Assembly: GCA_964475955.1 (NCBI GenBank)
Contig: CAYYZY010000009.1
Span: forward strand, 1-64,000
Direction: 5' to 3'
Length of the DNA stretch: 64,000 nucleotides
Source of the DNA: DATKZH01 sp964475955
Lineage (GTDB): Bacteria > Planctomycetota > Planctomycetia > Pirellulales > Thermoguttaceae
The notes under the pieces are model-generated. The model did not search any database. It was not told the DNA's origin and saw nothing but the letters and a program-made list of their open reading frames with translations. Of this stretch, positions 1 to 8,212 are shown in pieces; within the stretch, counting starts at the first letter, position 1, and every line of letters starts with the position of its first letter. The position numbers were made by a program, and so were the translations under genes.

Positions 1-40
1 ACGTTTCCAACGTGCCAGGCACGTTGGAAACGTGCCCCAC
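1..40. repeat. Dispersed palindromic repeat, GTGGGGCACGTTTCC family (left edge copy)
   Basis: An inverted repeat with 16-bp arms (1-16 and 18-33) around one base, followed by the GCCCCAC end that the full-length copy at 10212-10268 has on both sides. The left end is cut by the window edge. Further copies lie at 10212-10268 and, diverged, at 45015-45061. All three are intergenic. Confidence 0.8.
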
Positions 41-111
41 GACGGAGTTGCGGCGACGGCGTGTTGCGCACTTCCAAGCGCTCCTTGGGGGCAGCTCGCG
101 GCCGGACCGCT

Positions 112-139
112 TTGACTCGGCCCAGCGGTGAGGTAGAGT
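112..139 (+). promoter_or_regulatory. Possible sigma70-type promoter upstream of the Flp pilin gene
   Basis: TTGACT at 112-117, a 16-base spacer, then TAGAGT at 134-139. The boxes match the consensus at 5/6 and 4/6 positions and would give a leader of roughly 80 bases before the pilin ATG at 225. This rests on pattern matching alone in GC-rich DNA. Confidence 0.35.
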
Positions 140-224
140 TGATTGGGAAGCAGGGGCTTCCTCAAACTCCCTTCTCGCTTGGCTTTTCGTGTCCCGTGTC
201 TACTCCTCATATGCAGGTTGCGCA

Positions 225-401
225 ATGCGACCTTTCATCGAAATACTTCGGAATGAAGATGGCGCTACGTCGGTCGAGTACGCAGTGGTTCTGGCGTTGA
301 TCCTGATGGCCATTTTTGGGGCCATCGGGTCCCTCGGCTCTCAGACCGGGGGCATGTGGAGTGGGATCGTCGGGGATTTGGCGGAAGTCGGTTTCTTCTA
401 G
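225..401 (+). CDS. Flp/Fap-type pilin component
   Basis: A 58-residue protein with the classic Flp prepilin layout: a short N-terminal leader, a Gly-Ala cleavage junction within the motif DGATSVEY (Glu and Tyr at the conserved positions), then a hydrophobic helix of about 20 residues. Flp pilins are cut by a TadV-type prepilin peptidase and polymerised by the Tad machinery for adhesion. The ATG at 225 is preferred to the in-frame ATG at 189 because it gives a leader of usual length. No tad genes are in the window, so its export system must be encoded elsewhere or left of the edge. Length and motif agree well with the family; the specific role in this organism is inferred. Confidence 0.85.
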   Translation: MRPFIEILRNEDGATSVEYAVVLALILMAIFGAIGSLGSQTGGMWSGIVGDLAEVGFF

Positions 402-912
402 CCGACCGGCGCCGCTTCCCAGGCGATCGCTCACAACACAGTAAGGCTGACGGAAGTTCGGCCCCGTGCACCGCGCGCTCGTTGCACGCCGATCCAACCG
501 GACCCTTGCGGCCCGACCGGCCGGCGTGCGCCCGTGGTTTCCGCGCCGCGCCCGCTGGTGCGGTAGCGGGTGTCTGCGCCGCTACGGCATCGTCGCCTCA
601 ACGGAACACCGCAGAGGGCGTTCCCTACAGCGGATCCTTCCGCTCCCTCCTCGCCCAAGGGGCCGAACACCCGCCGACGCCCTTGGTTCCGCACGTAATT
701 CGTCGGGCGATCGTGTGCGGATTTCCGGTTGTAGGGGCCTCGAACGGCCGACCGGGCGCCCGCGGCGCCGTCTCTACAATCGGCGCCTTCTGCCACGGCC
801 GGTTTCCGCCGGATTTTGCCTTTGTGGGGGACGTGACCTAGATTTTCCTAGCGGGTCTGCCGTTTCCAGGCGCCCGCCGTATGGCTGAATCCAGAAAGTC
901 GGGCTCACCCCC
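402..912. other. Spacer without recognisable gene
   Basis: About 510 bases between the pilin and the HD-GYP gene. Open frames here read as low-complexity Arg/Ala/Pro sequence typical of GC-rich noncoding DNA. A candidate promoter for the HD-GYP gene lies near the right end; nothing else is supported. Confidence 0.6.
816..844 (+). promoter_or_regulatory. Possible sigma70-type promoter for the HD-GYP gene
   Basis: TTGCCT at 816-821 and TAGATT at 839-844 with a 17-base spacer, about 70 bases upstream of the ATG at 913. Each box matches the consensus at four of six positions. Sequence pattern only. Confidence 0.35.
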
Positions 913-2577
913 ATGTCCGTTTCCGAGGCTGTATTCCCGACCCCCGCGCAGGTGCCTTGCGGCACGCCCCATGCCGAGTCTGCGCGCCGGGCCTTGCAGC
1001 GGGTACGGCAGGCGTTCGGGGTGGAGTTCCATCTGTTCGACGGGCGGTCCGGCGAGTTGGTCCGCTCTGCGCCCGACCAGCCGGGCGACAACGGGCCGCT
1101 TTGGGCGGAGCTTTGCCGCCAGATCGCCGAGCGAGGGGAACCCGACTTCCTTGCCGAAGAGCCTCCGCTGGCGGTGCTGGCCGTGCCGCTTGAGGCCGAC
1201 GATCCTCGGCCGCTGGTGGCCGTCGCCGCGTTCGTCACCCAGCCGTCTCCCGTGCCCGACGACGTCGCGCGGGCCGCCCGGCACCTGGGCCTCGTGCCCG
1301 AGACGGCCATCGCGTGGGCCGGCGACCAGGTTCCCTGGGTGCCCGACACGCTGGAGCGGGTGAGCCGCCTGGTCGTCGAACAGGTGGCGGCCGATGCGAG
1401 GATTCGGCAGTTGGAGAGGGAGACCGAGCAGGTCTCGGTCAACCTGGTTGCCACGTACGAAGAGATCAGCCTGCTCTATCGGATCACGCAGAATTTGCGG
1501 ATCTCGCAGAGCGACGAGGAATTGGGCCGCGTGGCGATCGAGTGGATCCAGGAGGTGGTGCCCGCCAAGGGGCTGGCGATCCAGCTCCTGCCGGTCGTCG
1601 AGGAGGACGAATCGCCGAATCCCACCGGCCGGACGGAATCGGTGCTGCTCTCCTTCGGGGAGTGCCCTCTGGACGACGCCCGGTTCACCCGGCTCGTGGA
1701 ACACCTGGGCCTTGGGGCGGGCAGCCGGCCGACCGTGGTCAACGCGCCGTCCCTGCAAGACCCGGCGTGGCCGTGCCCTGAAGTGCAGCAGATGATCGCC
1801 GTTCCGCTGGCCGAGGGAGAGAACCTGTTCGGTTGGCTGGCCGCGTTCAATCACGCCGACGGTGGGGAATTCGGCACGGTCGAGGCGAGTCTGCTCAGTT
1901 CGGTGGGCACGATCCTCGGCATCCACAGCGGCAACATCGAGCTGTACCGGCAGCAGTCGGAACTGTTGGCCGGGATCGTCCGGGCGCTGACCTCGGCCAT
2001 CGACGCCAAGGACCCGTATACCTGCGGTCACAGCGGTCGCGTGGCCCAGGTGGCGGTCCGGCTGGCCCAGGAGCTCGACTGCGATCCGGGCACGGTCGAG
2101 ACGCTCTACCTCTCCGGGCTGCTGCACGACATCGGCAAGATCGGGGTCGAAGACCACATACTCCGCAAGCCGGGCAAGCTGACCGACGAGGAATACGAGC
2201 ACATCAAGCGACACGTGCGTATCGGGCACCGGATCCTCTTCGACCTGAAGAAGCTCGACGACGTTCTGCCCGTCGTGCTCTACCACCACGAGTCGTGGGA
2301 CGGCGGCGGCTACCCCGGTCGCCTCACCGGCGAAGAGATCCCTCTGCCCGCCCGAATCGTCGCCGTGGCCGACGCCTTCGACGCCATGGGAAGCGACCGG
2401 CCCTACCGCAAACGCATGCCGGATGAGAAAATCGACGAGATATTCCGTGCCGGCTCCGGTCGCCAGTGGGATGCGCAGGTGGTCGACGCCTTCTTTCGAG
2501 CCCGCGAAGACATCCGCCGGATCGCCGCCGAGGGCGACGCAGACCCCGGTCGTTGCGAGGCGGACGGATCGGACTGA
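913..2577 (+). CDS. GAF and HD-GYP domain protein, probable cyclic-di-GMP phosphodiesterase
   Basis: A 554-residue cytoplasmic protein. The C-terminal half (about residues 350-545) is an HD-GYP domain with the metal-binding HD pair in LLHDIGKIG (about 404-411), HHE at about 458-460 and the signature GGGYP at about 464-468, so the residues needed for c-di-GMP hydrolysis are present. Residues about 195-345 look like a GAF sensory domain, preceded by a short coiled region (about 150-180). No receiver domain or membrane segment is visible, so the input is probably a cytosolic ligand or partner. The start at 913 has a weak ribosome site. The next gene begins 54 bases downstream on the same strand. 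Function as a c-di-GMP phosphodiesterase follows from the family; the signal is unknown. Confidence 0.9.
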   Translation: MSVSEAVFPTPAQVPCGTPHAESARRALQRVRQAFGVEFHLFDGRSGELVRSAPDQPGDNGPLWAELCRQIAERGEPDFLAEEPPLAVLAVPLEADDPRPLVAVAAFVTQPSPVPDDVARAARHLGLVPETAIAWAGDQVPWVPDTLERVSRLVVEQVAADARIRQLERETEQVSVNLVATYEEISLLYRITQNLRISQSDEELGRVAIEWIQEVVPAKGLAIQLLPVVEEDESPNPTGRTESVLLSFGECPLDDARFTRLVEHLGLGAGSRPTVVNAPSLQDPAWPCPEVQQMIAVPLAEGENLFGWLAAFNHADGGEFGTVEASLLSSVGTILGIHSGNIELYRQQSELLAGIVRALTSAIDAKDPYTCGHSGRVAQVAVRLAQELDCDPGTVETLYLSGLLHDIGKIGVEDHILRKPGKLTDEEYEHIKRHVRIGHRILFDLKKLDDVLPVVLYHHESWDGGGYPGRLTGEEIPLPARIVAVADAFDAMGSDRPYRKRMPDEKIDEIFRAGSGRQWDAQVVDAFFRAREDIRRIAAEGDADPGRCEADGSD

Positions 2578-2631
2578 CCCCCCGAGCCGGCGCGCAGGAA
2601 GTCGCGGACCTCGCAGCCAAGGAGTCGCGCC

Positions 2632-3714
2632 GTGCAGCCCTCGATCGCATCGATCCCGTGGATGATCTACGGGGCCAACGGGTACACGGGCGAGCGGATC
2701 GCGCGCGAAGCCGTCGCGCGGGGAGCGAAGCCCGTGCTGGCCGGGCGCAACGCCGAGGCAATCGGCCGGCTCGCCGGCGAGCTCGATTGCCCCGGCCGCG
2801 TGTTCGGGCTGGAACGCGTCGGCCAGATCGCCGCGCGGTTGGAAGACTGCAAGGCGGTGCTCCACTGCGCCGGGCCGTTCTCGGCGACCGCCGAGCCGAT
2901 GATGGACGCTTGCCTCGACGCCGGCGCCCACTACCTCGACATCACCGGCGAGATCCGGGTCATCGAGGCCGGCGCGTCGCGCCACGAGCGGGCCTTCGCC
3001 GCCGACGTCGTGCTGATCCCGGCCGTCGGGTTCGACGTGGTCCCCAGCGACTGCCTCGCCGCGATGCTCGCCCGGCGGTTTCCCCACGCCACCCACCTGG
3101 CACTGGCTTTCACCGGCACGGGCTCGGTCAGCCCCGGCACGGCCAAGACGATGCTGGAAGGGCTCCGCCAGGGGGGGCGGGCACGCGTCGACGGGCGGAT
3201 CGTCCGGGTGCCGATCGCGTGGAAGACCCGCGAGGTCCCGTTCCGCGAGGGGACGCGGCGGTGCGTCACGATCCCCTGGGGCGACGTGGCTTCCGCCTGG
3301 CACTCCACCGGCATTCCGAACATCGAGGTCTACCTGGCCGCGTCGCCGGGGCAGATCCGCACGATGCGGCTCATGCGGCCGCTCCTGCCCGCGCTGCGGC
3401 TCCCGCTTCCCCTTCCGGTTTCGCTGGTTCGCTCGACGATGCGGCGGTTCGTTGGGGGGGCGAAAGGGACAGGGGGCGGCGCGTCGCACAGCTCGTTCTG
3501 GGGCCGCGTGTCCGACGCCGAGGGGAACTCCCTTGAAGCGACCCTGCGCAGCCTGGAGGGCTACCGGCTGACCGTGCTCACCGCACTCGAATCGCTCGCC
3601 AGGACCCTGGCCGGCGACGTCCCGCCCGGCTTCTCCACCCCCTCCCAGGCGTTCGGCCCCGAGTTCATCCTCCACTTCCCCGAGACCGATCTGCGGTGGG
3701 AGGGGGAAAAATGA
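2632..3714 (+). CDS. Saccharopine dehydrogenase-like NAD(P)-binding reductase
   Basis: A 360-residue protein starting with GTG at 2632 behind AAGGAG. The N-terminus contains a Rossmann nucleotide-binding loop, GANGYTGERIA (about residues 14-24), followed by LAGRNAEAIGRLAGEL, as in the saccharopine dehydrogenase/trans-acting enoyl reductase family (the 'saccharopine dehydrogenase NADP-binding' fold). Such proteins reduce varied substrates, including polyketide and lipid intermediates; the substrate here cannot be told. Its stop codon lies inside a short repeat (3707-3747) that also abuts the stop of the convergent gene on the other strand. The fold assignment is firm; the reaction is not. Confidence 0.85.
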   Translation: MQPSIASIPWMIYGANGYTGERIAREAVARGAKPVLAGRNAEAIGRLAGELDCPGRVFGLERVGQIAARLEDCKAVLHCAGPFSATAEPMMDACLDAGAHYLDITGEIRVIEAGASRHERAFAADVVLIPAVGFDVVPSDCLAAMLARRFPHATHLALAFTGTGSVSPGTAKTMLEGLRQGGRARVDGRIVRVPIAWKTREVPFREGTRRCVTIPWGDVASAWHSTGIPNIEVYLAASPGQIRTMRLMRPLLPALRLPLPLPVSLVRSTMRRFVGGAKGTGGGASHSSFWGRVSDAEGNSLEATLRSLEGYRLTVLTALESLARTLAGDVPPGFSTPSQAFGPEFILHFPETDLRWEGEK

Positions 3715-3747
3715 GACCCGACCCCATTTTCGACCCCATTTTCACTC
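3707..3747. repeat. Short repeat AAAATGAGACCCGACCCC between convergent genes
   Basis: A 23-bp stretch (3707-3729) recurs exactly at 59175-59197. Here it is followed by a second CGACCCCATTTT unit in tandem. It supplies the stop codon of the plus-strand gene and touches that of the minus-strand gene, so it occupies the whole space between two convergent coding regions. Confidence 0.8.
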
Positions 3748-4914
3748 GAACTGCGGCACGGGGAGGGTTTCGCCGTCTTTGAGTGCCGACTGGTGGGCGA
3801 CGATGCCCGGCACGGTCATCGCCAGGGCTTCGTCGACGTTCACCGCCGGCTCGCGGTCTTCCAGGATCGCCGTGATGAACTCGTTGGACAGTTGCCCGTG
3901 CGAGCCGCCGTGCCCCCCGCCCGGCACGCCCGGCGGCAGGGCGGGACGCGAGGTGTCGGGCAGGTCCTCCATCGCGCCGTGATACTGGCCCTGGTCCATC
4001 CACCCCTTCTCGCCGAACACGCGGCCCGTCTCGAGCACGCGCCCCCGGATGCCCTTGCACATCAGCATGCGCGACGAGCCGCCCTCGCTGGTCTGGAACA
4101 GGGCCACCTCGTCGGTGAAGCGGTTGTCGTACCGGTTGGCGCCGGGCTGGTACGCGGGGAAGCCCGCGCTGAAGCCGACGCAGGAGACGGCCGTGAACCG
4201 CTTCCCCGTGACGCCGACGTAGTAGGCCGTCGAGTGCGTGGGGTACCAGAGCGGAATCGAACCGACGCGCCATCCCTTGTACGAATCGATCGGCGTCGGC
4301 CCGTAGTGATAGTACTCGCCCTCGGAGTAGATGACCCGGCCGAAACCGCCCGCCTGGTAGATCTGGCGCATGGCGTAGCCGTCGGCCCGGTAGCAGCTCG
4401 TCTCGGCCATCATGTACTTTTGGCCGGTGCGGCGGACCGTTTCGACGAGCCGTTCGGCGTCTTCGATCGAGCCGTACACGGCGGGCACGGCCGACATCAC
4501 GTGCTTGCCGTGTTCCATGCAGGTGACGCAGTGCCGGGCGTGGCTCGGGGCGTCGGTAGCCGCGAACACGGCCTCGATCTTCGGGTCCTCGACCAAAACC
4601 TCCAGCGACTCGTACGACTTGTCGCACCGGCAGGCCTTCATCAAGCCCCGGCGCCGCTCGGGGATCAGGTCGCTGACGGCCACGACCTCGACGTTCGGAT
4701 GGTCCTGGAAGCCGAACTGCGCGCCGAACCGGCAACGGCCGTAGCCCACGATGCCGACGCGGACCTTGCGATCCGACACGGGCTCCCAGGCCTTCTCGGC
4801 CGGCTCGGCGGCGACCGCCGGCCCGCCCGCCGCTCCTCCGGCGGCGACCGCCCCCAACGTGCCGATACCCAGGGTGCCGAGGAAATTGCGTCGCGGGAGG
4901 GATGCATCCGACAT
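3742..4914 (-). CDS. Twin-arginine-exported Gfo/Idh/MocA family oxidoreductase
   Basis: A 390-residue protein beginning MSDASLPRRNFLGTLG, a twin-arginine signal followed by an Ala/Gly-rich hydrophobic stretch. A Rossmann loop (GIVGYGRCRFG) and the Gfo/Idh C-terminal sheet domain follow. The usual catalytic EKP motif after GKHV is replaced by SAVPA, so the lysine expected of sugar dehydrogenases is absent. The ATG at 4914 places the twin-arginine motif correctly; the longer open frame to 5016 is Arg-rich and unlikely. It lies 98 bases downstream of the epimerase gene and may be co-transcribed with it. Exported members of this superfamily are numerous in planctomycetes and are usually assigned to sugar metabolism without a proven substrate. 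Confidence 0.88.
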   Translation of the reverse strand: MSDASLPRRNFLGTLGIGTLGAVAAGGAAGGPAVAAEPAEKAWEPVSDRKVRVGIVGYGRCRFGAQFGFQDHPNVEVVAVSDLIPERRRGLMKACRCDKSYESLEVLVEDPKIEAVFAATDAPSHARHCVTCMEHGKHVMSAVPAVYGSIEDAERLVETVRRTGQKYMMAETSCYRADGYAMRQIYQAGGFGRVIYSEGEYYHYGPTPIDSYKGWRVGSIPLWYPTHSTAYYVGVTGKRFTAVSCVGFSAGFPAYQPGANRYDNRFTDEVALFQTSEGGSSRMLMCKGIRGRVLETGRVFGEKGWMDQGQYHGAMEDLPDTSRPALPPGVPGGGHGGSHGQLSNEFITAILEDREPAVNVDEALAMTVPGIVAHQSALKDGETLPVPQFE

Positions 4915-5012
4915 GGAGGGACTCCTTGTGCTGCGGGCTGGGGATGGGCGTCTGCGTCTAAATCGCCGTGCGCGATTCCTGGACGCGGGGGATGCGAATC
5001 GCGCACCGTCAT

Positions 5013-6068
5013 TCAAAAGTGCCCGTCGCGGACTTCGAACCGGGTCGGCTTGCGGTAGGTGATGCAGCCGCGCTTCTGCCAGTCGGCGATCCAGCGGATT
5101 AGCTGCTGCGGGCTGACGCGGGGACGGCCGAGCAGCTTGAATCCGAGCTCGCCGTTGCTGAGCAGGGCGTCGGGCGCTTCGTTCCCGTTAAATTGGACCG
5201 GCTTGTCGAACAGCTTGCCGAACTCCTCGGCAACCTGGCGAACGCTCAGGGTCTCGGGACCGGCCACGTTGATCACGCGGGGCGGCGTGGCCGTGTGCTC
5301 CAGCGCGCGGAGCACCATCGCCGTGGCGTCGCCTTGCCAGATGGCGTTGAAATAGCCCATCGACAGGTCGATCGGTTCCCCGGAGAGGACCTTCAGGGCG
5401 ACGTCGGTCAGCACGCCGTAGCGGAGCTCGTTGGCGTAGTTCAAGCGGATCAGCGCGACGGGGATGTCGAGCGTGCGGCTGAAGTAGCCGACCATCCGCT
5501 CGCGGCCCAGGCAGCTCATGGCGTAGTCGCCCACGGGCCGGATCGGGTCGTCCTCCTTCGACCCGCCGCTCTCGGCCGGTACCAGCCCGTACACGTTTCC
5601 CGTCGAATACGCGACGATCCGGCTCCGCCAGAAGCGCTCGCAGACGAGGCCGGGCAGGTGGGCGTTGATGGCCCAGGTGGCCTCCTCCCGGCCGGTGGAG
5701 CCGAACTTCATGGCCGCCATGTGGACCACGTTGGGGACGTCCGGAAGCGCGTCGAGGTCGCGCCGCTCCAGCAGATCGGCGCAGATCAGCTCGATGTCCT
5801 GCGACTCGAACCGTTTGCGCATCTTGGGCGGCACGAGCTTGTCGACGGCGATCACCCGCCGCTTCACCCCCGCCTCGTCGGTGGCCCGGCGCGCCATGCG
5901 CGCCAGCGTCGGCCCGATCTTGCCGCACGCCCCCAGCACGAGCAAGTCGCCTTCCACGCGGCCCATCATCGCGACCAACTCGGGCGTGGGACGGCTGAGC
6001 AGCTCGTCGAGCACGTCGGCGTCTTCGATCGACTGTAGGTTTTTCAATTCCTCTGCGGGCAGGTTCAT
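5013..6068 (-). CDS. NAD-dependent epimerase/dehydratase family protein
   Basis: A 351-residue protein of the extended SDR type. The nucleotide loop reads VLGACGKIGPTLA near residue 40 and the acidic end of the second strand follows. Where canonical extended SDRs carry YxxxK, the sequence is YAMSCLGRER, so the catalytic lysine position holds cysteine. The fold fits nucleoside-sugar epimerases and dehydratases. ATG at 6068 is preferred over the upstream in-frame start at 6155 because the additional residues are low-complexity. It sits 90 bases downstream of the moeA fusion gene and 98 bases upstream of the exported Gfo/Idh gene, all on the minus strand. Substrate unknown. Confidence 0.85.
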   Translation of the reverse strand: MNLPAEELKNLQSIEDADVLDELLSRPTPELVAMMGRVEGDLLVLGACGKIGPTLARMARRATDEAGVKRRVIAVDKLVPPKMRKRFESQDIELICADLLERRDLDALPDVPNVVHMAAMKFGSTGREEATWAINAHLPGLVCERFWRSRIVAYSTGNVYGLVPAESGGSKEDDPIRPVGDYAMSCLGRERMVGYFSRTLDIPVALIRLNYANELRYGVLTDVALKVLSGEPIDLSMGYFNAIWQGDATAMVLRALEHTATPPRVINVAGPETLSVRQVAEEFGKLFDKPVQFNGNEAPDALLSNGELGFKLLGRPRVSPQQLIRWIADWQKRGCITYRKPTRFEVRDGHF

Positions 6069-6158
6069 CAGGACAAGACCCTCCAACAAGACAGGATTTC
6101 GCTTAGGGATTATTTCGCCCGGCGGCGGTCGCCCGGCGCCGCCCAGAATTCTCACGCA

Positions 6159-8069
6159 TCACGACAAATCGAATCCCATCCGGCGCAGGCGCTCGCGCAC
6201 GTCGGGGTCCGAGAGCAGGCGGCGAAAGGCCGCGACCGCGGGCCGGTCGAACCGCGCCGCCGGCACCACGAAATCGTAACGCTCGTGCTCCAGCGGCAGG
6301 AACCCGAGCCCTAAGCGCTCGGCCACCCACGCAATCGCGACCCCCCAATCGGCCCGACCCTGTGCCACGGCGGCGGCCACCGCGTTGTGGCTCTTCGCCT
6401 GGACCGCGTAGCCGGGCGGTTGGGCGCCGGCCAGCAGCCGGTCGATCAGGATCCGCGTGCCGCTCCCCTGGTTGCGGTTGACCATCACCGCCCGGGGGTC
6501 GGCCTGGACGACCGCGATCGCCTCGCGGCCCGACTGGCCCGCAAACCGCTCGTCGCCCGACCGATACACCACCCCCTGGAGCCGACCGTAGCCTTCCACG
6601 AGCCGCAACTCGGGCGTAACGTACGGCTCATTGTAGCGACCGCTTTCGGGGTCCAACAGGTGCATGCCGGCCAAATCGCACTCGCCCCGTCTGGCGGCTT
6701 GGAGCCCCCCGGTCGACCCGACCGCCATGAACTTCGTGCGAAACCCGCGGTCTTCGAGTTGGCCGAGCAGGAAATCGAGCCCCACGCAATGGCTGCCGAT
6801 CACCACCAAGTCGGCCACCTGAAGGTCGCTCCCTAGTAGCTGCACGGTCACCGTGGCATCGGCCGCAACGATCTCCTCGTGGCGGCCGATGGTGACGAAA
6901 CCGTCGGCCCGGCTGAACGTCGTCACCGAGCCGGAACCTTTTCCCATCGGGTAAGCGGCCAGTCCGCCCTCGCCGCCCACCAGTCCGACGAGGAGGTACT
7001 CGGTGCGGCCAATCTCCGAATTGACCCGCACGGCCAGCCGCGCCTGGACCGAGGCCCGCTCCGCCGACGCCCGGCCCCCCATCGCCCGGATCACGGGCGC
7101 GACGAACTCGTGAAACGTGAAGATAGCCGAAGTGGGGAAGCCGGGCAAAACCACAACGGGCTTCCCCAGGTGGGCCGCCAGGCAGATCGGCTTGCCCGGC
7201 TTGAGCGCCACGCCGTGGGCGACAATGCCCGGCTCGCTCAGCTCGCTCACCACCCGGTAGGAAAGGTCGCCCGCCCCCTTGCTCGTCCCGCCGGAAAGCA
7301 GGAGGGCGTCGGCCTCTTCCAGGGCGACGCGGAGCCGGTCGCGGAGCCGGTCGAGGTCGTCGTGGACGATCCCCATCGGCAGCGGCTCGGCACGCAGCTC
7401 GCGCACGGCGTCGGCCAGGATTCGGGCGTTGGAGTCGTAGACCAGCCCCGGGCGCATCGCTTGGCCGGGGGGGATGATCTCGTCGCCCGTGGAGAGGATG
7501 GCCACCTTGGGGCGGCGGAAGACGGTGACGCGGTCGACGCCCAACGCGGCGAGCACGCCCGTCTCGCGGCTCGTAAGCGCCTGGCCCCGGCGCAGCACGG
7601 TCTCGCCCGCGGCCACGTCGGTCCCGGCGAACGTGACGCCGAAGCCGGGCGTGACGGCGCGGCGCACGGCGAGGCCGTCGCCTTCGGTCTCGGTGTGCTC
7701 GATCATGGCCACGGCGTCGGCCCCGCGGGGGAGCATCCCGCCGGTGGCGATCGTGGTGGCCCGGCCCGGCGTTACCTCCTGCTCGGGCACCACGCCGGTG
7801 GCGAGCACCTCTTCGAGCAAGATGAGCCGCCGCGGTTCCTCCTCCTGGGCGCCGTAGGTGTCGGCCGCGCGCACGGCGTAGCCGTCGTAGTTGGAGCGGT
7901 CGAAGGAGGGCACGTCGATCGCGGCCACCACGTCGTCGGCGAGCACCCGGCCCAGCGCGTCCTCCAGCGCGATCTCTTCCGGCCCCAACGGCCGGCAGGG
8001 GATCGCCTCGCGAAACCGCCTCTCGGCTTCGTCGCGGTCGATGACGTCGAGGAATTGGTCTTGGGACAT
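6159..8069 (-). CDS. moeA: Molybdopterin molybdenumtransferase MoeA fused to a periplasmic-binding-like domain
   Basis: A 636-residue cytoplasmic protein. Residues 1 to about 415 are MoeA: the family pattern DVPSFDRSNYDGYAVRA, the MPT-binding-fold core with LSTGDEI, LLSGGTSKGAGD and VVLPGFPTSA. From about 425 on there is a substrate-binding-protein-like domain (VIGSHCVGLDFLL, MVNRNQGSGTRILIDRLL) related to PBP_like domains seen in tungstate/molybdate binding proteins. MoeA inserts molybdenum into adenylated molybdopterin; the fused domain may bind molybdate or tungstate, which is an inference. A second, unfused moeA lies directly upstream on the same strand (8213-9448). Confidence 0.93.
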   Translation of the reverse strand: MSQDQFLDVIDRDEAERRFREAIPCRPLGPEEIALEDALGRVLADDVVAAIDVPSFDRSNYDGYAVRAADTYGAQEEEPRRLILLEEVLATGVVPEQEVTPGRATTIATGGMLPRGADAVAMIEHTETEGDGLAVRRAVTPGFGVTFAGTDVAAGETVLRRGQALTSRETGVLAALGVDRVTVFRRPKVAILSTGDEIIPPGQAMRPGLVYDSNARILADAVRELRAEPLPMGIVHDDLDRLRDRLRVALEEADALLLSGGTSKGAGDLSYRVVSELSEPGIVAHGVALKPGKPICLAAHLGKPVVVLPGFPTSAIFTFHEFVAPVIRAMGGRASAERASVQARLAVRVNSEIGRTEYLLVGLVGGEGGLAAYPMGKGSGSVTTFSRADGFVTIGRHEEIVAADATVTVQLLGSDLQVADLVVIGSHCVGLDFLLGQLEDRGFRTKFMAVGSTGGLQAARRGECDLAGMHLLDPESGRYNEPYVTPELRLVEGYGRLQGVVYRSGDERFAGQSGREAIAVVQADPRAVMVNRNQGSGTRILIDRLLAGAQPPGYAVQAKSHNAVAAAVAQGRADWGVAIAWVAERLGLGFLPLEHERYDFVVPAARFDRPAVAAFRRLLSDPDVRERLRRMGFDLS

Positions 8070-8138
8070 GGCCTTTATTGTGTAGCGTCTAAATACTAAT
8101 TACTTCACTTCAACGGCCGCGCGAGGAGCGGGAGACGG

Positions 8139-8212
8139 CGTCCGCAGACGGCACACGGGGTGTGCCGGCAGTGGCGGACGGCGTCCGCACCCTACGGGTT
8201 TTGCGACAAAGC
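8139..8212. repeat. Short palindromic spacer repeat between the two moeA genes
   Basis: The 143-base spacer holds nested inverted motifs GGCACACGGGGTGTGCC (about 8149-8165) and GGCGGACGGCGTCC, of the style seen in other spacers of this window. No gene is present. Confidence 0.5.

Noticed and set aside
838..3675. A 945-codon minus-strand frame opposite the HD-GYP and reductase genes
   Set aside because: Antisense shadow; no motif, no ribosome site, and the plus-strand proteins here have clear domains.
5000..5062. An additional short gene between the epimerase and the Gfo/Idh gene
   Set aside because: The 98-base spacer has only Arg-rich frames that extend the Gfo/Idh start upstream past its twin-arginine signal.
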